From NCBI GenBank assembly GCA_002292855.1, contig DBBY01000032.1, forward strand, positions 1 to 19,446: a stretch of DNA of 19,446 bases, written 5' to 3'. Below the pieces are notes generated by a model. It had not been told where the DNA came from and ran no database searches. It worked only from the letters and a program-made list of their open reading frames with translations. Positions 1-6,580 of the stretch are shown here, piece by piece (the first letter of the stretch is position 1; each line of letters begins with the position of its first letter). The translations under genes were made by a program, and so were the position numbers. The stretch is from Flavobacteriales bacterium UBA972. GTDB lineage: Bacteria > Bacteroidota > Bacteroidia > Flavobacteriales > Schleiferiaceae.

Positions 1-332
1 ACGCGGCCCACCGAGTCGACGTGTCCCTGCACCGTGTGGCCGTCGAGGCGGCTTCCGACCAGGGCGGCGCGCTCGAGGTTTACGGTTCGGCCGACGGACC
101 AGGTTGCGAGGCAGGTTTTGTCGAGGGTTTCGGCGATGGCCGTGACGCGGAATCCGTGCGGAACCCCCTCGCCGTGCAGCGCCACTACGGTCAGGCAGCA
201 CCCGTCGTGGGCCACGCTCTGGTCAATTTTGAGCTCGGGCGCCAGGGTCGACGTAACGTCGAAGTGCACGTTGCCTCCGTCGGGGGTAATGGCCGCGATT
301 TGGCCGAGGTTTTCGATGATTCCGGTGAACAT
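1..332 (-). CDS. ribE: Riboflavin synthase, alpha-chain type (partial, C-terminus beyond window edge)
   Basis: Riboflavin synthase dismutates two 6,7-dimethyl-8-ribityllumazines into riboflavin and a pyrimidinedione, the last step of vitamin B2 synthesis, in the cytoplasm. Reading the minus strand from the ATG at 332-330 gives 110 codons that stay open to the window edge. The protein begins with the family hallmark MFTGIIE. It carries DGCCLTVV (family pattern GxCLTV) near residue 42 and LDGHTVQGHVD near residue 98, the start of the second lumazine-binding repeat. About half of the roughly 200-residue family length is visible. The start is firm because MFTGIIE is the conserved N-terminus and a TACCTTTG promoter box lies 4 nt upstream. 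It is divergent from the aminopeptidase gene with only 32 bp between start codons. The symbol ribE is called ribC in some species. Confidence 0.93.
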   Translation of the reverse strand, partial: MFTGIIENLGQIAAITPDGGNVHFDVTSTLAPELKIDQSVAHDGCCLTVVALHGEGVPHGFRVTAIAETLDKTCLATWSVGRTVNLERAALVGSRLDGHTVQGHVDSVGR

Positions 333-364
333 GGGGCAAAGGTACGAGTGCTACCTTCGTAGGC
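333..364. promoter_or_regulatory. Divergent back-to-back -7 promoter boxes for ribE and pepA
   Basis: This 32-bp gap holds two Bacteroidetes-type -7 elements facing away from each other. On the minus strand TACCTTTG (337-344) is an exact TAnnTTTG match, 4 nt before the ribE ATG. On the plus strand TACCTTCG (352-359) has one mismatch and sits 5 nt before the pepA ATG. Only 7 bp separate the boxes, so each promoter's upstream region must lie in the other gene. I saw no clear -33 TTG for either. The spacing predicts transcripts that begin at or within a base or two of the start codon. Confidence 0.6.
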
Positions 365-1783
365 ATGAAACGCAGCCTTGTTCCCTCCTCTGCCGGCGCC
401 GCCGTGCGCGCCCTGCTCCGCCCCAATGTCGATGCTTTGCGCGCTGCAGGCATCGAAGATTCCGCACTAAGTGCCTTCCAAAACCGCGTCGACCGCGGGG
501 TGAAGGGTTGGATGCACGCGGCCAGTGCACAAGGTGACCTGCTGCTCGCCACCAGCGACGCCGACGCTACGACCCCCGAAGGACTGCATGCGCTGCGCCA
601 GCTCGGTGCCGATTTGGGCGGAATTTTGGCCAAAAACAAGCTCCGCCACGTGACGCTTGACGCCCAGCCCGCCGCCCTAACCGTGGCTGAAGGTCTGGCC
701 CTGAACGCTTACCGATTCATTAAGCTCTTTGGCATTAAGGCAAAGGACCAATGGAGCCTGGACCAGCTCGACGTGGTCGGCACAGACCGCGCAGAATTCG
801 CCCAGTGGCAGGCCCTTACCGAGGGCGTCTCAGAGGCCCGCGACCTCATCAACACTCCGGTGCTGCAGCTTGGCAGCCTTGAACTCGCAGCCCGCGCTGA
901 AGAGCTTGCCCTCGAGCACGGATTCAAGTGCACCGTGCTCCACAAGGCCCAAATTGAAGCCCTAAAAATGGGCGGATTGCTGGGCGTGAACAAGGGTTCG
1001 GTGGATCCTCCCGTCTTCATCGTGCTCGAATACCGTGGCGAGGGCGCTACCCAGGATCATCCCACCGTCTTGGTGGGCAAGGGCGTCGTCTACGACACCG
1101 GCGGCATCAGCCTGAAGCCCAGCAACTTCATGGAAGACATGAAGTGCGACATGTCGGGCGCCGCAGCCGTGATCGGAACCTTCTGCGCCGTGGCGGCTGC
1201 GAAGCTTCCGGTGAACGTGGTGGGCCTGATTCCGGCCACCGACAACCGCCTTAACGGCAATGCGTTGGTTCCGGGAGACGTCATTACGATCTCGAACGGA
1301 GTGACCGTAGAGGTGCTCAACACCGACGCCGAGGGCCGACTGATCTTGGCCGACGCGCTGCACTACGCCAAAAAGTACCAGCCCAAGCTCGTCATCGACC
1401 TGGCCACCCTGACCGGAGCCGCTTCGCGCGCCATCGGCCCCTATGCCACCGTAGCCATGGGAACCGCCGACCGCGCCACCTGGGACGCCCTGCAGGCAAG
1501 CGCCGGCATGACGCACGAGCGCCTCGTCGAGTTCCCCTTCTGGGACGACTACAAGGACCTTATTAAAAGTGAGATTGCCGACATCAAAAACATCGGGGGC
1601 GCCGAGGCCGGAATGATTACCGCCGGTAAGTTCCTGGAGTACTTCATCGACTACCCCTACGTGCACCTTGACATTGCTGGACCCGCCTTCTTGGACCGCC
1701 CCGTCACCTACTACGGCAAGGGCGGAACCGGAGTCGGCGTGCGCCTGCTCACCCACTTCTTGACTGCTCAATCCCGCGCATAG
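365..1783 (+). CDS. pepA: Leucyl aminopeptidase, M17 family
   Basis: This is a cytosolic metallo-exopeptidase that removes N-terminal residues (leucine preferred) during peptide turnover; family members form hexamers with two metal ions per site. The 472-residue protein has the usual two-part layout: a variable N-terminal domain (about 1-150) and the catalytic domain. Visible active-site elements are VGKGVVYDTGG (Lys239, Asp244), the Asp of KCDMSGAA (Asp262) and the M17 signature NTDAEGRL at 319-326 (Asp321, Glu323, Arg325). The length is normal for the family (about 450-500). The start is the first ATG, just after a TACCTTCG promoter box. Its TAG stop shares one base with the GTG start of pdxA, so the two genes are probably co-transcribed and translationally coupled. 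The PepA symbol follows the family; the substrate range is not shown by sequence. Confidence 0.92.
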   Translation: MKRSLVPSSAGAAVRALLRPNVDALRAAGIEDSALSAFQNRVDRGVKGWMHAASAQGDLLLATSDADATTPEGLHALRQLGADLGGILAKNKLRHVTLDAQPAALTVAEGLALNAYRFIKLFGIKAKDQWSLDQLDVVGTDRAEFAQWQALTEGVSEARDLINTPVLQLGSLELAARAEELALEHGFKCTVLHKAQIEALKMGGLLGVNKGSVDPPVFIVLEYRGEGATQDHPTVLVGKGVVYDTGGISLKPSNFMEDMKCDMSGAAAVIGTFCAVAAAKLPVNVVGLIPATDNRLNGNALVPGDVITISNGVTVEVLNTDAEGRLILADALHYAKKYQPKLVIDLATLTGAASRAIGPYATVAMGTADRATWDALQASAGMTHERLVEFPFWDDYKDLIKSEIADIKNIGGAEAGMITAGKFLEYFIDYPYVHLDIAGPAFLDRPVTYYGKGGTGVGVRLLTHFLTAQSRA

Positions 1784-2727
1784 TGGCGGTTCGCGTCGGC
1801 ATCACCACAGGCGACCCCAACGGCATCGGGCCCGAGGTGGTGCTGAAGGCGTTGGCGCAGTTCGATCGCTCGGCAGACGTCGAGTTCGTCTGGTTTGCCG
1901 ACCCGGTGCTCATCGCCGACCAAGCTGCGGCGCTGGGTTTGCCGGTGCTGTCCGTCCCCTGCGTCTGGCCACTGCCGGCCGTGGACTGGGCCTTTGGTCG
2001 CGGAACCTCAGCCTCTGGCCAAGCTGCCCTCGACAGCCTCAACCTCGCCCTGGACGCCTGGCGGGCCGGGCAGATCGACGCGATGGTCACGCCGCCGCTG
2101 AGCAAAGAGCACGTTCCGCTGCCAGGATTTACTGGCCACACCGGCTACCTGGCTCACGCTGCGGGAGGCGAAGCCCTCATGATGCTTCGGGGCGCTGAAC
2201 TCACGGTCGCCCTAGCCACCGAGCACATGGCCCTTGCCGACGTTCGGGGAGCGCTCTCGGCAGACCTTGTGCTGCGCAAGCTCCGCGCCCTAGATTCCGC
2301 CCTGCGCCAGGACTATGGAGTGGCAAGTCCGCGCCTCGCCCTGCTCGCCCTGAACCCCCACGCCGGAGACGGCGGGCGCATCGGCCCCGACGAGCAAACC
2401 TGGCTTGCCGAGGCACTCGACACCGCAGGCCACGAAGGTTTGGACGTGCAAGGGCCCTTTGCCGCCGACGGATTTTTTGCGGCCCGCAGCTACCGTCGCT
2501 TTGACGCAACGCTCGCGCTCTACCACGACCAAGGCCTGATTCCGTTCAAAATGCTTGCCTTTCACGACGGCGTCAACTGCACGGCAGGACTTGACTTGGT
2601 GCGCACTTCGCCCGACCACGGAACCGCCTGGGACCTCGCTGGCCAAGGCTTGGCCGACCAAGGGAGCATGCTTGCCGCCCTGGGCACCGCGGTCGAGGTG
2701 GTAAAGAATCGCCACAAAACGCGCTGA
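1783..2727 (+). CDS. pdxA: 4-hydroxythreonine-4-phosphate dehydrogenase
   Basis: PdxA oxidises 4-phosphohydroxy-L-threonine with NAD; the product condenses with deoxyxylulose phosphate through PdxJ to give pyridoxine 5'-phosphate (DXP-dependent vitamin B6 pathway). The 314-residue protein begins with the conserved TGDPNGIGPEV segment (about 9-19). It keeps the three metal-binding histidines in their usual contexts: GFTGHTGYLA (His119), LNPHAGDGG (His193) and YHDQGLIPFK (His248). It is slightly shorter than the common 330-350 residues, with no obvious missing block. The GTG start overlaps the upstream TAG stop by one base (TAGTG), which decides the start and suggests coupling to pepA. Linkage to the DUF177-rpmF-acc genes downstream is typical of Flavobacteriia; the aminopeptidase upstream is, as far as I know, a less usual partner. 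Confidence 0.93.
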   Translation: MAVRVGITTGDPNGIGPEVVLKALAQFDRSADVEFVWFADPVLIADQAAALGLPVLSVPCVWPLPAVDWAFGRGTSASGQAALDSLNLALDAWRAGQIDAMVTPPLSKEHVPLPGFTGHTGYLAHAAGGEALMMLRGAELTVALATEHMALADVRGALSADLVLRKLRALDSALRQDYGVASPRLALLALNPHAGDGGRIGPDEQTWLAEALDTAGHEGLDVQGPFAADGFFAARSYRRFDATLALYHDQGLIPFKMLAFHDGVNCTAGLDLVRTSPDHGTAWDLAGQGLADQGSMLAALGTAVEVVKNRHKTR

Positions 2728-2745
2728 GCTTTAAAGATATTTTAG

Positions 2746-2779
2746 TACCTTCGCAGGCTCAATGCGAAATTCGTCGTGA
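2746..2779 (+). promoter_or_regulatory. Promoter box and 5-codon mini-ORF ahead of the DUF177 gene
   Basis: TACCTTCG at 2746-2753 (one mismatch to TAnnTTTG) lies 8 nt before an ATG at 2762. That ATG opens a five-codon reading frame (Met-Arg-Asn-Ser-Ser) whose TGA stop at 2777-2779 overlaps the GTG start of the DUF177 gene (2776-2778) as GTGA. The layout resembles a tiny leader cistron coupled to the main gene. It could also be chance, or a frameshift that displaced the true ATG. No in-frame ATG for the DUF177 protein exists in this region. Confidence 0.4.
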
Positions 2780-3249
2780 GACCACGTGAAACCATACTCC
2801 AGTTCTCGGGTCTTGCACTTGGTGAACATCAATTTGAGTTCGTCCTCGACGAAACGTTCTTTTCTGAATTCCCTTTGCAGGAACTTGAAGGCCTGCATCC
2901 GGCAACGGTCAAGGTGACCCTTCGCAAAGCCAACCACATGCTGGAACTGGATTTTGCCTACGAAGGAGCCATGGACTGCACCTGCGACCTGAGCGACGAT
3001 CCCTTCGTGCTCGATCTGAAGAATTCCTTCCGCGTGGTGGTAAAGTTTGGCGAAGCCTTCGACGACAGCGAGCCCGAAGTGCTGGTTCTTCCGCACGGAT
3101 CCTACGAAGCAGACCTCAAGCAATACCTCTATGAACTAGTGGCATTGTCGGTTCCGCTGCAGCGTGTTAAGCCCGAGCTCCGCAAAGAACGAGACGCCGA
3201 AGGCGCCTGGGATGATTCAGATTGGGGCGATTCGAGCGAAGAAGAATAA
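2776..3249 (+). CDS. DUF177 (YceD-like) protein
   Basis: This 157-residue acidic protein belongs to DUF177, whose bacterial members (YceD) are nearly always encoded beside rpmF; plant and E. coli relatives have been linked to 23S rRNA accumulation. The N-terminal segment FSGLALGEHQFEFVLDETFF (about residues 10-29) resembles flavobacterial DUF177 proteins. CTCDL is at about residues 73-77, and the C-terminus is rich in Asp and Glu. The frame is closed upstream by a TAG at 2743-2745, and the only plausible start codon is GTG at 2776, which overlaps the stop of a five-codon mini-ORF. A spacer of 58 bp separates it from rpmF. The family assignment is good; the molecular role in this organism is inferred. 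Confidence 0.82.
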   Translation: MRPRETILQFSGLALGEHQFEFVLDETFFSEFPLQELEGLHPATVKVTLRKANHMLELDFAYEGAMDCTCDLSDDPFVLDLKNSFRVVVKFGEAFDDSEPEVLVLPHGSYEADLKQYLYELVALSVPLQRVKPELRKERDAEGAWDDSDWGDSSEEE

Positions 3250-3269
3250 GAACGAAGTAAGAACGTAGT
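3248..3269. repeat. 11-bp imperfect tandem duplication before rpmF
   Basis: AAGAACGAAGT (3248-3258) is followed at once by AAGAACGTAGT (3259-3269), identical in 10 of 11 positions. The first copy starts inside the stop codon of the DUF177 gene. The rest of the spacer to rpmF (3270-3307) is AT-rich, with a run of six T at 3289-3294, and shows no clear promoter box. Confidence 0.5.
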
Positions 3270-3307
3270 TAGCTAAAAGAGAAGGTAATTTTTTAAATTG
3301 AGTAATC

Positions 3308-3514
3308 ATGGCACATCCTAAACGCAGACAATCCAGTACCCGCCGCGACAAGCGCCGCACCCACGACAAGGCTCCCATGCCTACGCTCACGGTGTGCTCG
3401 GCTACGGGTGAAGCCCACCTGATGCACCGCGCCTACTGGCACGAAGGCAAGATGTACTACAAAGGCAAGGTCGTCATTGACAACACTGCCGCAGCCGAAG
3501 CTGCAGAAGCCTAG
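3308..3514 (+). CDS. rpmF: 50S ribosomal protein L32 (zinc-free type)
   Basis: L32 is a small basic protein of the large ribosomal subunit. The 68-residue product starts with the conserved MAHPKRRQS and continues with RRDKRRTHDKA (about 12-22). In zinc-ribbon L32 proteins a CxxC pair would follow. Here the segment reads VCSATGEAHLMHRAYWHEG with a single cysteine and no second CxxC, so this is a zinc-free form, as in flavobacterial L32 proteins. The Ala/Glu-rich tail is ordinary. The start is the conserved Met at 3308. It sits in the standard DUF177-rpmF arrangement and is followed by an intrinsic terminator, which separates it from accB. Confidence 0.96.
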   Translation: MAHPKRRQSSTRRDKRRTHDKAPMPTLTVCSATGEAHLMHRAYWHEGKMYYKGKVVIDNTAAAEAAEA

Positions 3515-3550
3515 AACTAATTTGCGTTCTGCGCACTTTTGTGAATAAAT

Positions 3551-3595
3551 AACCCGGAGCAAGCCCTGTCTTGATGCCGGGTTTTGCTTTTTTAA
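3551..3595 (+). terminator. Rho-independent terminator after rpmF
   Basis: AACCCGG (3551-3557) can pair with CCGGGTT (3577-3583) across a 19-nt loop, and the right arm is followed by the T-rich run TTGCTTTTTTAA. This gives a 7-bp stem with a T tract, 37 nt after the rpmF stop, and should end the DUF177-rpmF transcript before accB. Confidence 0.75.
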
Positions 3596-3598
3596 TTG

Positions 3599-3606
3599 CA
3601 CTTTTG
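3599..3606 (+). promoter_or_regulatory. Possible -7 box for accB
   Basis: CACTTTTG matches TAnnTTTG except at the first base and lies 19 nt before the accB ATG, just after the rpmF terminator, where a new promoter would be expected. A -33 element is not evident. Confidence 0.35.
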
Positions 3607-3625
3607 CCTCAATAACAACCCAACT

Positions 3626-4081
3626 ATGGATCTTAAAGACCTACAAAATTTTATTCGTTTTGTCGTAAAGAGCGGAGCCCAAGAAGTTTCCCTTGAAAAA
3701 GACGACTATAAGATTACCGTAAAGACCGGTCCTGAGGGAGTGGTATACGCACAGGCTCCCATGGCTGCTGCTCCCGCCATTAACCAGTCCTCCATTCCGG
3801 CGGCGGCACAGCAAAGCGCTGAGTCCGACGACAGCTCCAGGTACGTTACGGTGACGGCCCCGATGATCGGAACATTCTACCGTAAGCCAAGCCCCGACAA
3901 ACCCGTGTTTGTGAATGTGGGCGACGTGCTGACGGTCGGGCAAACGGTGTGCATCATTGAAGCCATGAAGCTCTTTAACGAAATCGAGTGCGAAGTCGCA
4001 GGTACCGTCGTTAAGATTCTGGCCGACGACATGAAGCCAGTCGAGTACGGCCAGCCCCTCTTTTTAGTTGATCCGGCCTAA
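3626..4081 (+). CDS. accB: Biotin carboxyl carrier protein of acetyl-CoA carboxylase
   Basis: AccB carries the biotin that shuttles carboxylate between biotin carboxylase and the carboxyltransferase, making malonyl-CoA for fatty-acid synthesis. The 151-residue product has the usual three parts: an N-terminal helix region (MDLKDLQNFIRFVVKSGAQ), an Ala/Pro/Ser-rich linker (about 40-72), and a C-terminal biotinyl domain (about 73-151). The domain contains the biotinylation motif EAMK, with acceptor Lys115, in the context EAMKLFNEIE. I chose the ATG at 3626 because MDLKDLQ is the conserved N-terminus; a TTG ten codons earlier is open but would extend into the likely promoter. accC follows after 23 bp. 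Confidence 0.95.
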   Translation: MDLKDLQNFIRFVVKSGAQEVSLEKDDYKITVKTGPEGVVYAQAPMAAAPAINQSSIPAAAQQSAESDDSSRYVTVTAPMIGTFYRKPSPDKPVFVNVGDVLTVGQTVCIIEAMKLFNEIECEVAGTVVKILADDMKPVEYGQPLFLVDPA

Positions 4082-4092
4082 GCGCCCGCTCT

Positions 4093-4100
4093 AAATTTTG
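4093..4100 (+). promoter_or_regulatory. Possible internal -7 box before accC
   Basis: AAATTTTG matches TAnnTTTG except at its first base, and its final G is 4 nt from the accC ATG, the same spacing as at ribE and the SPFH gene. It could give a second, leaderless accC transcript in addition to read-through from accB. Confidence 0.3.
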
Positions 4101-4104
4101 CAGC

Positions 4105-5442
4105 ATGATTAATAAAATCCTCATCGCCAACCGGGGTGAAATAGCGATGCGCATTATTCGCACCTGCCGAGAGATGGGTATTAAAACGGTTGCCGTGTAC
4201 TCCGAGGCCGACCGCGACTCCCTGCACGTTCGGTTCGCCGACGAGGCCGTTTGCATCGGACCAGCTCCATCGCGAGACAGCTACCTTAAAATTTCGCATC
4301 TGATTGCAGCGGCAGAAATCACCAACGCCGATGCGATTCATCCGGGCTACGGATTCCTTTCGGAGAATTCACGGTTTTCTCGAATTTGTGCCGAGCACGG
4401 TATTAAGTTCATTGGAGCAAGGCCCGAGCAAATCGATAAAATGGGCGACAAGGCCACAGCCAAGTCCACCATGAACGAGGCTGGAGTGCCCTGCGTACCG
4501 GGCTCTGAAGGCCTGCTCGACTCTTTGGAGCACGCCAAAAAGACGGCCAAAAAAATTGGCTACCCCGTGATGATGAAGGCCACTGCCGGAGGCGGAGGCA
4601 AGGGAATGCGCGCCGTTTGGGCGGAGGCAGACCTCGAAAAAGCATGGGAATCCGCCCGCCAAGAGGCTGCAGCGGCATTCGGAAACGACGGAATGTACAT
4701 GGAGAAGCTCATCGAAGAGCCTCGCCACATTGAGATTCAAGTAGTTGGTGACCAGTCTGGGCAAGCCTCCCACCTGAGCGAGCGCGACTGCTCCATTCAG
4801 CGCCGCAACCAAAAACTGCTCGAAGAAACTCCTTCTCCCTTTATGACTCCCGAGCTTCGCAAGGCAATGGGCGACGCTGCGGTAAAAGCGGCTAAATACA
4901 TCAGCTACGAAGGCGCCGGAACGGTCGAATTCTTGGTAGACAAGCACCGCAACTTCTTTTTTATGGAGATGAATACCCGAATCCAGGTAGAGCATCCCAT
5001 CACCGAGGAGGTCACAGACTACGACCTAATTCGGGAGCAAATTAAAATTGCCAGCGGGGTTATGATTTCGGGACGCAACCACGAGCCGAACAAGCACGCC
5101 ATTGAGTGCCGCATCAACGCCGAGGATCCCTACCACAACTTTCGACCTTGCCCCGGCAAGATTACCGCGTTCCACGCCCCCGGGGGCCACGGCGTGCGCA
5201 TCGACACCCACGTTTATGCGGGCTACACCATACCGTCGAACTACGACTCGATGATTGCCAAACTCATTTGCACCGGCCGCAACCGCGAGCAGGCCATTGA
5301 GCGCATGAAGCGAGCACTCGACGAATTCATTATCGAAGGCGTTCAGACGACCATTCCCTTCCATCGGCAGCTCATGGACCACCCTGACTTTGTCGCGGGC
5401 AACTACACGACCAAGTTCATGGAGTCTTGGGAGATGAAGTAA
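4105..5442 (+). CDS. accC: Acetyl-CoA carboxylase, biotin carboxylase subunit
   Basis: AccC carboxylates the biotin on AccB using ATP and bicarbonate, the first half-reaction of acetyl-CoA carboxylase. The 445-residue protein has the standard length and order: an N-terminal pre-ATP-grasp domain starting INKILIANRGEIA, the ATP-grasp domain with the glycine-rich loop GGGGKGM (about 162-168), the signature EMNTRIQVEHPITEEVT (about 288-304) with catalytic Glu and Arg residues, and a C-terminal domain containing FRPCPGKI. The ATG at 4105 gives the conserved N-terminus and is 23 bp after accB. The carboxyltransferase genes accA and accD are not in the window. The gene is intact and resembles its neighbours in composition. 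Confidence 0.96.
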   Translation: MINKILIANRGEIAMRIIRTCREMGIKTVAVYSEADRDSLHVRFADEAVCIGPAPSRDSYLKISHLIAAAEITNADAIHPGYGFLSENSRFSRICAEHGIKFIGARPEQIDKMGDKATAKSTMNEAGVPCVPGSEGLLDSLEHAKKTAKKIGYPVMMKATAGGGGKGMRAVWAEADLEKAWESARQEAAAAFGNDGMYMEKLIEEPRHIEIQVVGDQSGQASHLSERDCSIQRRNQKLLEETPSPFMTPELRKAMGDAAVKAAKYISYEGAGTVEFLVDKHRNFFFMEMNTRIQVEHPITEEVTDYDLIREQIKIASGVMISGRNHEPNKHAIECRINAEDPYHNFRPCPGKITAFHAPGGHGVRIDTHVYAGYTIPSNYDSMIAKLICTGRNREQAIERMKRALDEFIIEGVQTTIPFHRQLMDHPDFVAGNYTTKFMESWEMK

Positions 5443-5494
5443 GCGGCGCTGCTGCGCGTTCCTTCTTTCTGGCTTTCGCCTGAATCCAAAACTT

Positions 5495-5515
5495 GTAGCT
5501 AGAAACCAGAAGCTG
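5495..5515 (+). repeat. Heptad tandem repeat, three degenerate units
   Basis: The accC-to-acyltransferase spacer (5443-5520) ends with three consecutive 7-mers: GTAGCTA, GAAACCA and GAAGCTG, which share the pattern G-W-A-R-C-Y-R. They stop 5 nt before the GTG start. The same heptad family is present before the SPFH gene and, inverted, before the GH65 gene. The rest of this spacer shows only a 3-bp GGC-TTTC-GCC hairpin. Confidence 0.5.
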
Positions 5516-5520
5516 AATTT

Positions 5521-6249
5521 GTGAATCGCGCCTTCGGAATCCTCTACCACATTTGGTACTACGCCCTGATGCTTTTAAGCATTTTGGCCCTCTTCCCTTG
5601 GTTGTTTTGGTACAGCCGCAGGGTCGAGCAGTTCCCCCAATTTTACCGATACGGACGCCTTTGGGCCGCCTGGATTCTCAACGGAATGGGCCTTATTCGC
5701 AAGGTCCGCTACGAGAGCCGCATCGACTGGAGCCGAGCCTATATGGTTGTGAGCAACCACAGCTCTGAACTCGACATAATGTACTGCTACCGCCTGATCA
5801 AGTCGCCCACGGTATTCATTGGCAAGGCAGAACTGGCGAAGCTTCCGCTTTTTGGCTTCTTCTTTAAGCGGAGCTGCATCGTGGTCAACCGAAGCTCCTT
5901 GGCGTCCAAGCGGCAGGTTCTCGATAAAGCCCGCAGGCGTCTGGCGCGCGGCAGCAGCATGTGCATCTACCCAGAGGGCGGAATTCCCAAGGACCCCAAG
6001 GTGCGCCTGGGTCCGTTCAAAAACGGCGCGTTTCAATTGGCCGTAGAAGCTGGTGTTCCGATTTTGCCCATAACCTTCGCCGACAACCGCCGACACTTTC
6101 CTGATTTTACCAAGGGCGGATTCCCTGGGCGAATCCGCGCCACCGTGCACAGCCCGATTGAGACGGCCGGTGCCGATGCCGACGCGCTCAACGCCCAGGT
6201 TTATGCGCTAATTTTGGCCGAACTCAATCGCTACGCATCGCAATCATGA
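5521..6249 (+). CDS. PlsC-type 1-acyl-glycerol-3-phosphate acyltransferase
   Basis: This is a membrane-associated lysophospholipid acyltransferase, probably making phosphatidic acid from lysophosphatidic acid in phospholipid synthesis. The 242-residue protein has a hydrophobic N-terminal segment (about 8-30), then the catalytic HX4D motif in SNHSSELD (His80, Asp85), and the block YPEGGIPK at about 150-157, matching the family's EGTR/EGG substrate-binding motif. It ends with an IlPIT-type block near 190. The GTG at 5521 gives the fuller N-terminus; the next in-frame ATG (5569) would cut into the first membrane segment. A TGAATTTG box overlaps the GTG itself, so either transcription comes from upstream or the start is later. 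The last bases overlap gatC by 4 nt (ATGA). Acyl donor and substrate are not shown by sequence; ornithine- or other lysolipid acyltransferase activity is possible. Confidence 0.83.
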   Translation: MNRAFGILYHIWYYALMLLSILALFPWLFWYSRRVEQFPQFYRYGRLWAAWILNGMGLIRKVRYESRIDWSRAYMVVSNHSSELDIMYCYRLIKSPTVFIGKAELAKLPLFGFFFKRSCIVVNRSSLASKRQVLDKARRRLARGSSMCIYPEGGIPKDPKVRLGPFKNGAFQLAVEAGVPILPITFADNRRHFPDFTKGGFPGRIRATVHSPIETAGADADALNAQVYALILAELNRYASQS

Positions 6250-6542
6250 ACCTCACCCGCCAAGACGTGCTCAAGCTCGCCGACATCGCCAAGCTCGAAC
6301 TCAGCGACACCGAGGCCGACGCCCTGCTGGGTGACCTAGACAAGATGCTGGGCTTTGTCGACAAGGTCCGCGCCCTTGACCTCGACGGAATTGAGCCCTT
6401 GGTCTACATGACCGACCGAGAAAACGTGCTGCGCGAAGACCTTCCCACCGAGCCCTTGAGCCATGCCGAGGCCCTGCGCGGTGCTCCCGGCGCCGACAGC
6501 GACTACTTTAGGGTTCCGCGCGGAGGAAGCCTGCCCGAATAA
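6246..6542 (+). CDS. gatC: Aspartyl/glutamyl-tRNA amidotransferase subunit C
   Basis: GatC is the small subunit of GatCAB, which converts Glu-tRNA(Gln) and/or Asp-tRNA(Asn) to the amidated forms. The 98-residue product has the normal length. It starts with the helix LTRQDVLKLADIAKLELSD typical of GatC, followed by LGDLDKMLGFVDKVRALD, and ends with the tail DYFRVPR, close to the family's conserved F.VP..L end. The ATG overlaps the acyltransferase stop as ATGA, which decides the start and implies translational coupling. gatA and gatB are not in the window; a detached gatC is common in Bacteroidetes. Confidence 0.92.
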   Translation: MNLTRQDVLKLADIAKLELSDTEADALLGDLDKMLGFVDKVRALDLDGIEPLVYMTDRENVLREDLPTEPLSHAEALRGAPGADSDYFRVPRGGSLPE

Positions 6543-6545
6543 CAA

Positions 6546-6573
6546 GTTGCTAGTAGCTCGTTACTAGTTACCT
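6546..6573 (+). repeat. Heptad tandem repeat, four units, overlapping the SPFH-gene promoter
   Basis: The 38-bp spacer between gatC and the SPFH gene holds four consecutive 7-mers: GTTGCTA, GTAGCTC, GTTACTA and GTTACCT. The first unit contains the TTG that fits as a -33 element, and the last runs into the -7 box. The unit matches the inverse complement of the AACTAGC repeat before the GH65 gene. Confidence 0.6.
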
Positions 6574-6576
6574 TTA
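6547..6576 (+). promoter_or_regulatory. Promoter of the SPFH-protein gene
   Basis: TTG at 6547-6549, a 19-nt spacer and TACCTTTA at 6569-6576 fit the Bacteroidetes -33/-7 arrangement, with one mismatch in the -7 box. The ATG at 6581 is 4 nt from the box, so the transcript would be leaderless or nearly so. The spacer is made of the heptad repeats. Confidence 0.5.
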
Positions 6577-6580
6577 GAAT

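Noticed and set aside
21..362. Plus-strand open frames in the first 360 bases
   Set aside because: The minus strand here encodes riboflavin synthase with several conserved motifs.
962..1771. Long open frame antisense to the aminopeptidase gene (269 codons)
   Set aside because: It is a shadow of the clear M17 gene on the other strand; its product is Gly/Val/His-rich with no recognisable domain, as expected in GC-rich DNA.
4369..4995. Antisense open frame within accC (208 codons)
   Set aside because: accC is intact and continuous here; no start context or motif supports an antisense gene.
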